Source: Candidatus Melainabacteria bacterium
GTDB taxonomy: Bacteria; Cyanobacteriota; Vampirovibrionia; Obscuribacterales; Obscuribacteraceae
Direction: 5' to 3'
NCBI GenBank assembly: GCA_003175915.1
Contig: PSRH01000014.1
Location: 1 to 15,772, forward strand
Length of the DNA: 15,772 nt
Shown here: piece after piece, positions 15,508 to 15,772 of the stretch
Layout: each line of letters begins with the position of its first letter
Numbering within the stretch: position 1 is the first letter of the stretch
The notes under the pieces: generated by a model
The model's input: only the letters and a program-made list of their open reading frames with translations
What the model was told of the DNA's origin: nothing
Databases searched by the model: none
Program-made: the position numbers and the translations under genes

Positions 15508-15772
15508 ATGGCTGCGCATGAAGATGTTAACCATAAAAAGGGCTGGGGATTGATCAGAGCTTTGATGGATGAGGCCACGCTCCCGCTGACGCTTTGCGTT
15601 TGTATAGGCTAGGGCTTGAAGTTCGGGAGGAGTGCTGGGGCAGAACCATCCAGATATTGTCGACAGTCCTGGAGAGGCTGGCAGTAGTACTTCTAGAGAC
15701 AGGGCAGTCCGACGAGGCCAGGCTATTGTCATTCCGGGCCCAGGCTTTAGCTGCTGAAATCACTCATCGAGG
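15508..15772 (+). pseudogene. TPR-like gene with apparent single-base frameshift, cut by window edge
   Basis: An ATG at 15508 follows a strong GGAGGAGG. Its frame encodes GWGLIRALMDEA and then stops at 15612. From 15573 the frame one base back is open to the window end and encodes ADALRLYRLGLEVREECWG, then LAVVLLETGQSDEARLLSF and RAQALAAEI, a convincing TPR helix pair of the kind common in this region. Reading one extra G within 15571-15575 would join the two parts into one coherent protein. The break may be a true mutation, an assembly error or programmed slippage. An alternative upstream ATG in the first frame lies at 15430, with a poorer SD; a TTG at 15594 could start the second frame on its own. 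Confidence 0.42.

Noticed and set aside
9273..15701. TTCTAGAGACAG occurring near 9273 and near 15690
   Set aside because: Only 12 bases shared, once in an intergenic region and once in a presumed coding frame; no longer repeat or flanking structure, so most likely chance.

Overview
The window reads as a bacterial chromosomal segment with roughly even base composition, long intact genes, clear Shine-Dalgarno (SD) sites and the standard code. I see no rRNA, tRNA, CRISPR array or insertion sequence. The abundance of TPR proteins, the fused sugar-phosphate mutase/GH65 phosphorylase, the phosphoketolase and several secreted proteins of unknown family would suit a non-photosynthetic relative of the Cyanobacteria (Vampirovibrionia/Melainabacteria, for example Obscuribacterales). 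That assignment is an impression from gene style, not a demonstrated placement.

Left third, all on the minus strand and probably one transcription unit, read from right to left. (1) A 1121-aa fusion of a beta-phosphoglucomutase-type HAD domain to a GH65 disaccharide phosphorylase (6384-3019). (2) A xylulose-5-P/fructose-6-P phosphoketolase (2916-478). (3) A 113-116-aa CULT-domain protein, the fold of the thalidomide-binding domain of eukaryotic cereblon, with all four zinc cysteines and the three-tryptophan cage (446-96). Together the enzymes describe a phosphate-saving route: disaccharide + Pi gives beta-glucose-1-P, then glucose-6-P, then (after isomerisation elsewhere) fructose-6-P, then acetyl-phosphate + erythrose-4-P. 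The CULT protein has no obvious place in this route and is the most interesting item in the window.

Middle. A divergent gene encodes a secreted helical protein with an internal duplication (6689-7399). It faces, end to end, a minus-strand pair made of a TPR protein and a membrane-anchored or secreted protein of unknown family, whose start and stop codons overlap as ATGA (9222-7433). A second divergent region of about 360 bp, with a 12-bp perfect palindrome and a TATAAT box, leads to two plus-strand genes: a secreted TPR-alpha/beta-hydrolase fusion (9582-11285) and a membrane protein resembling a two-TM potassium channel but with a non-canonical TLGTSD filter (11328-12389).

Right third. After a gap of about 480 bp with no convincing gene comes a glycogen debranching enzyme, GlgX type (12867-14930). 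This makes carbohydrate storage and mobilisation a theme at both ends of the window. The last 600 bases hold a 72-aa zinc-ribbon microprotein (15168-15386) and a TPR-like reading frame that appears broken by a single-base frameshift and runs off the right edge.
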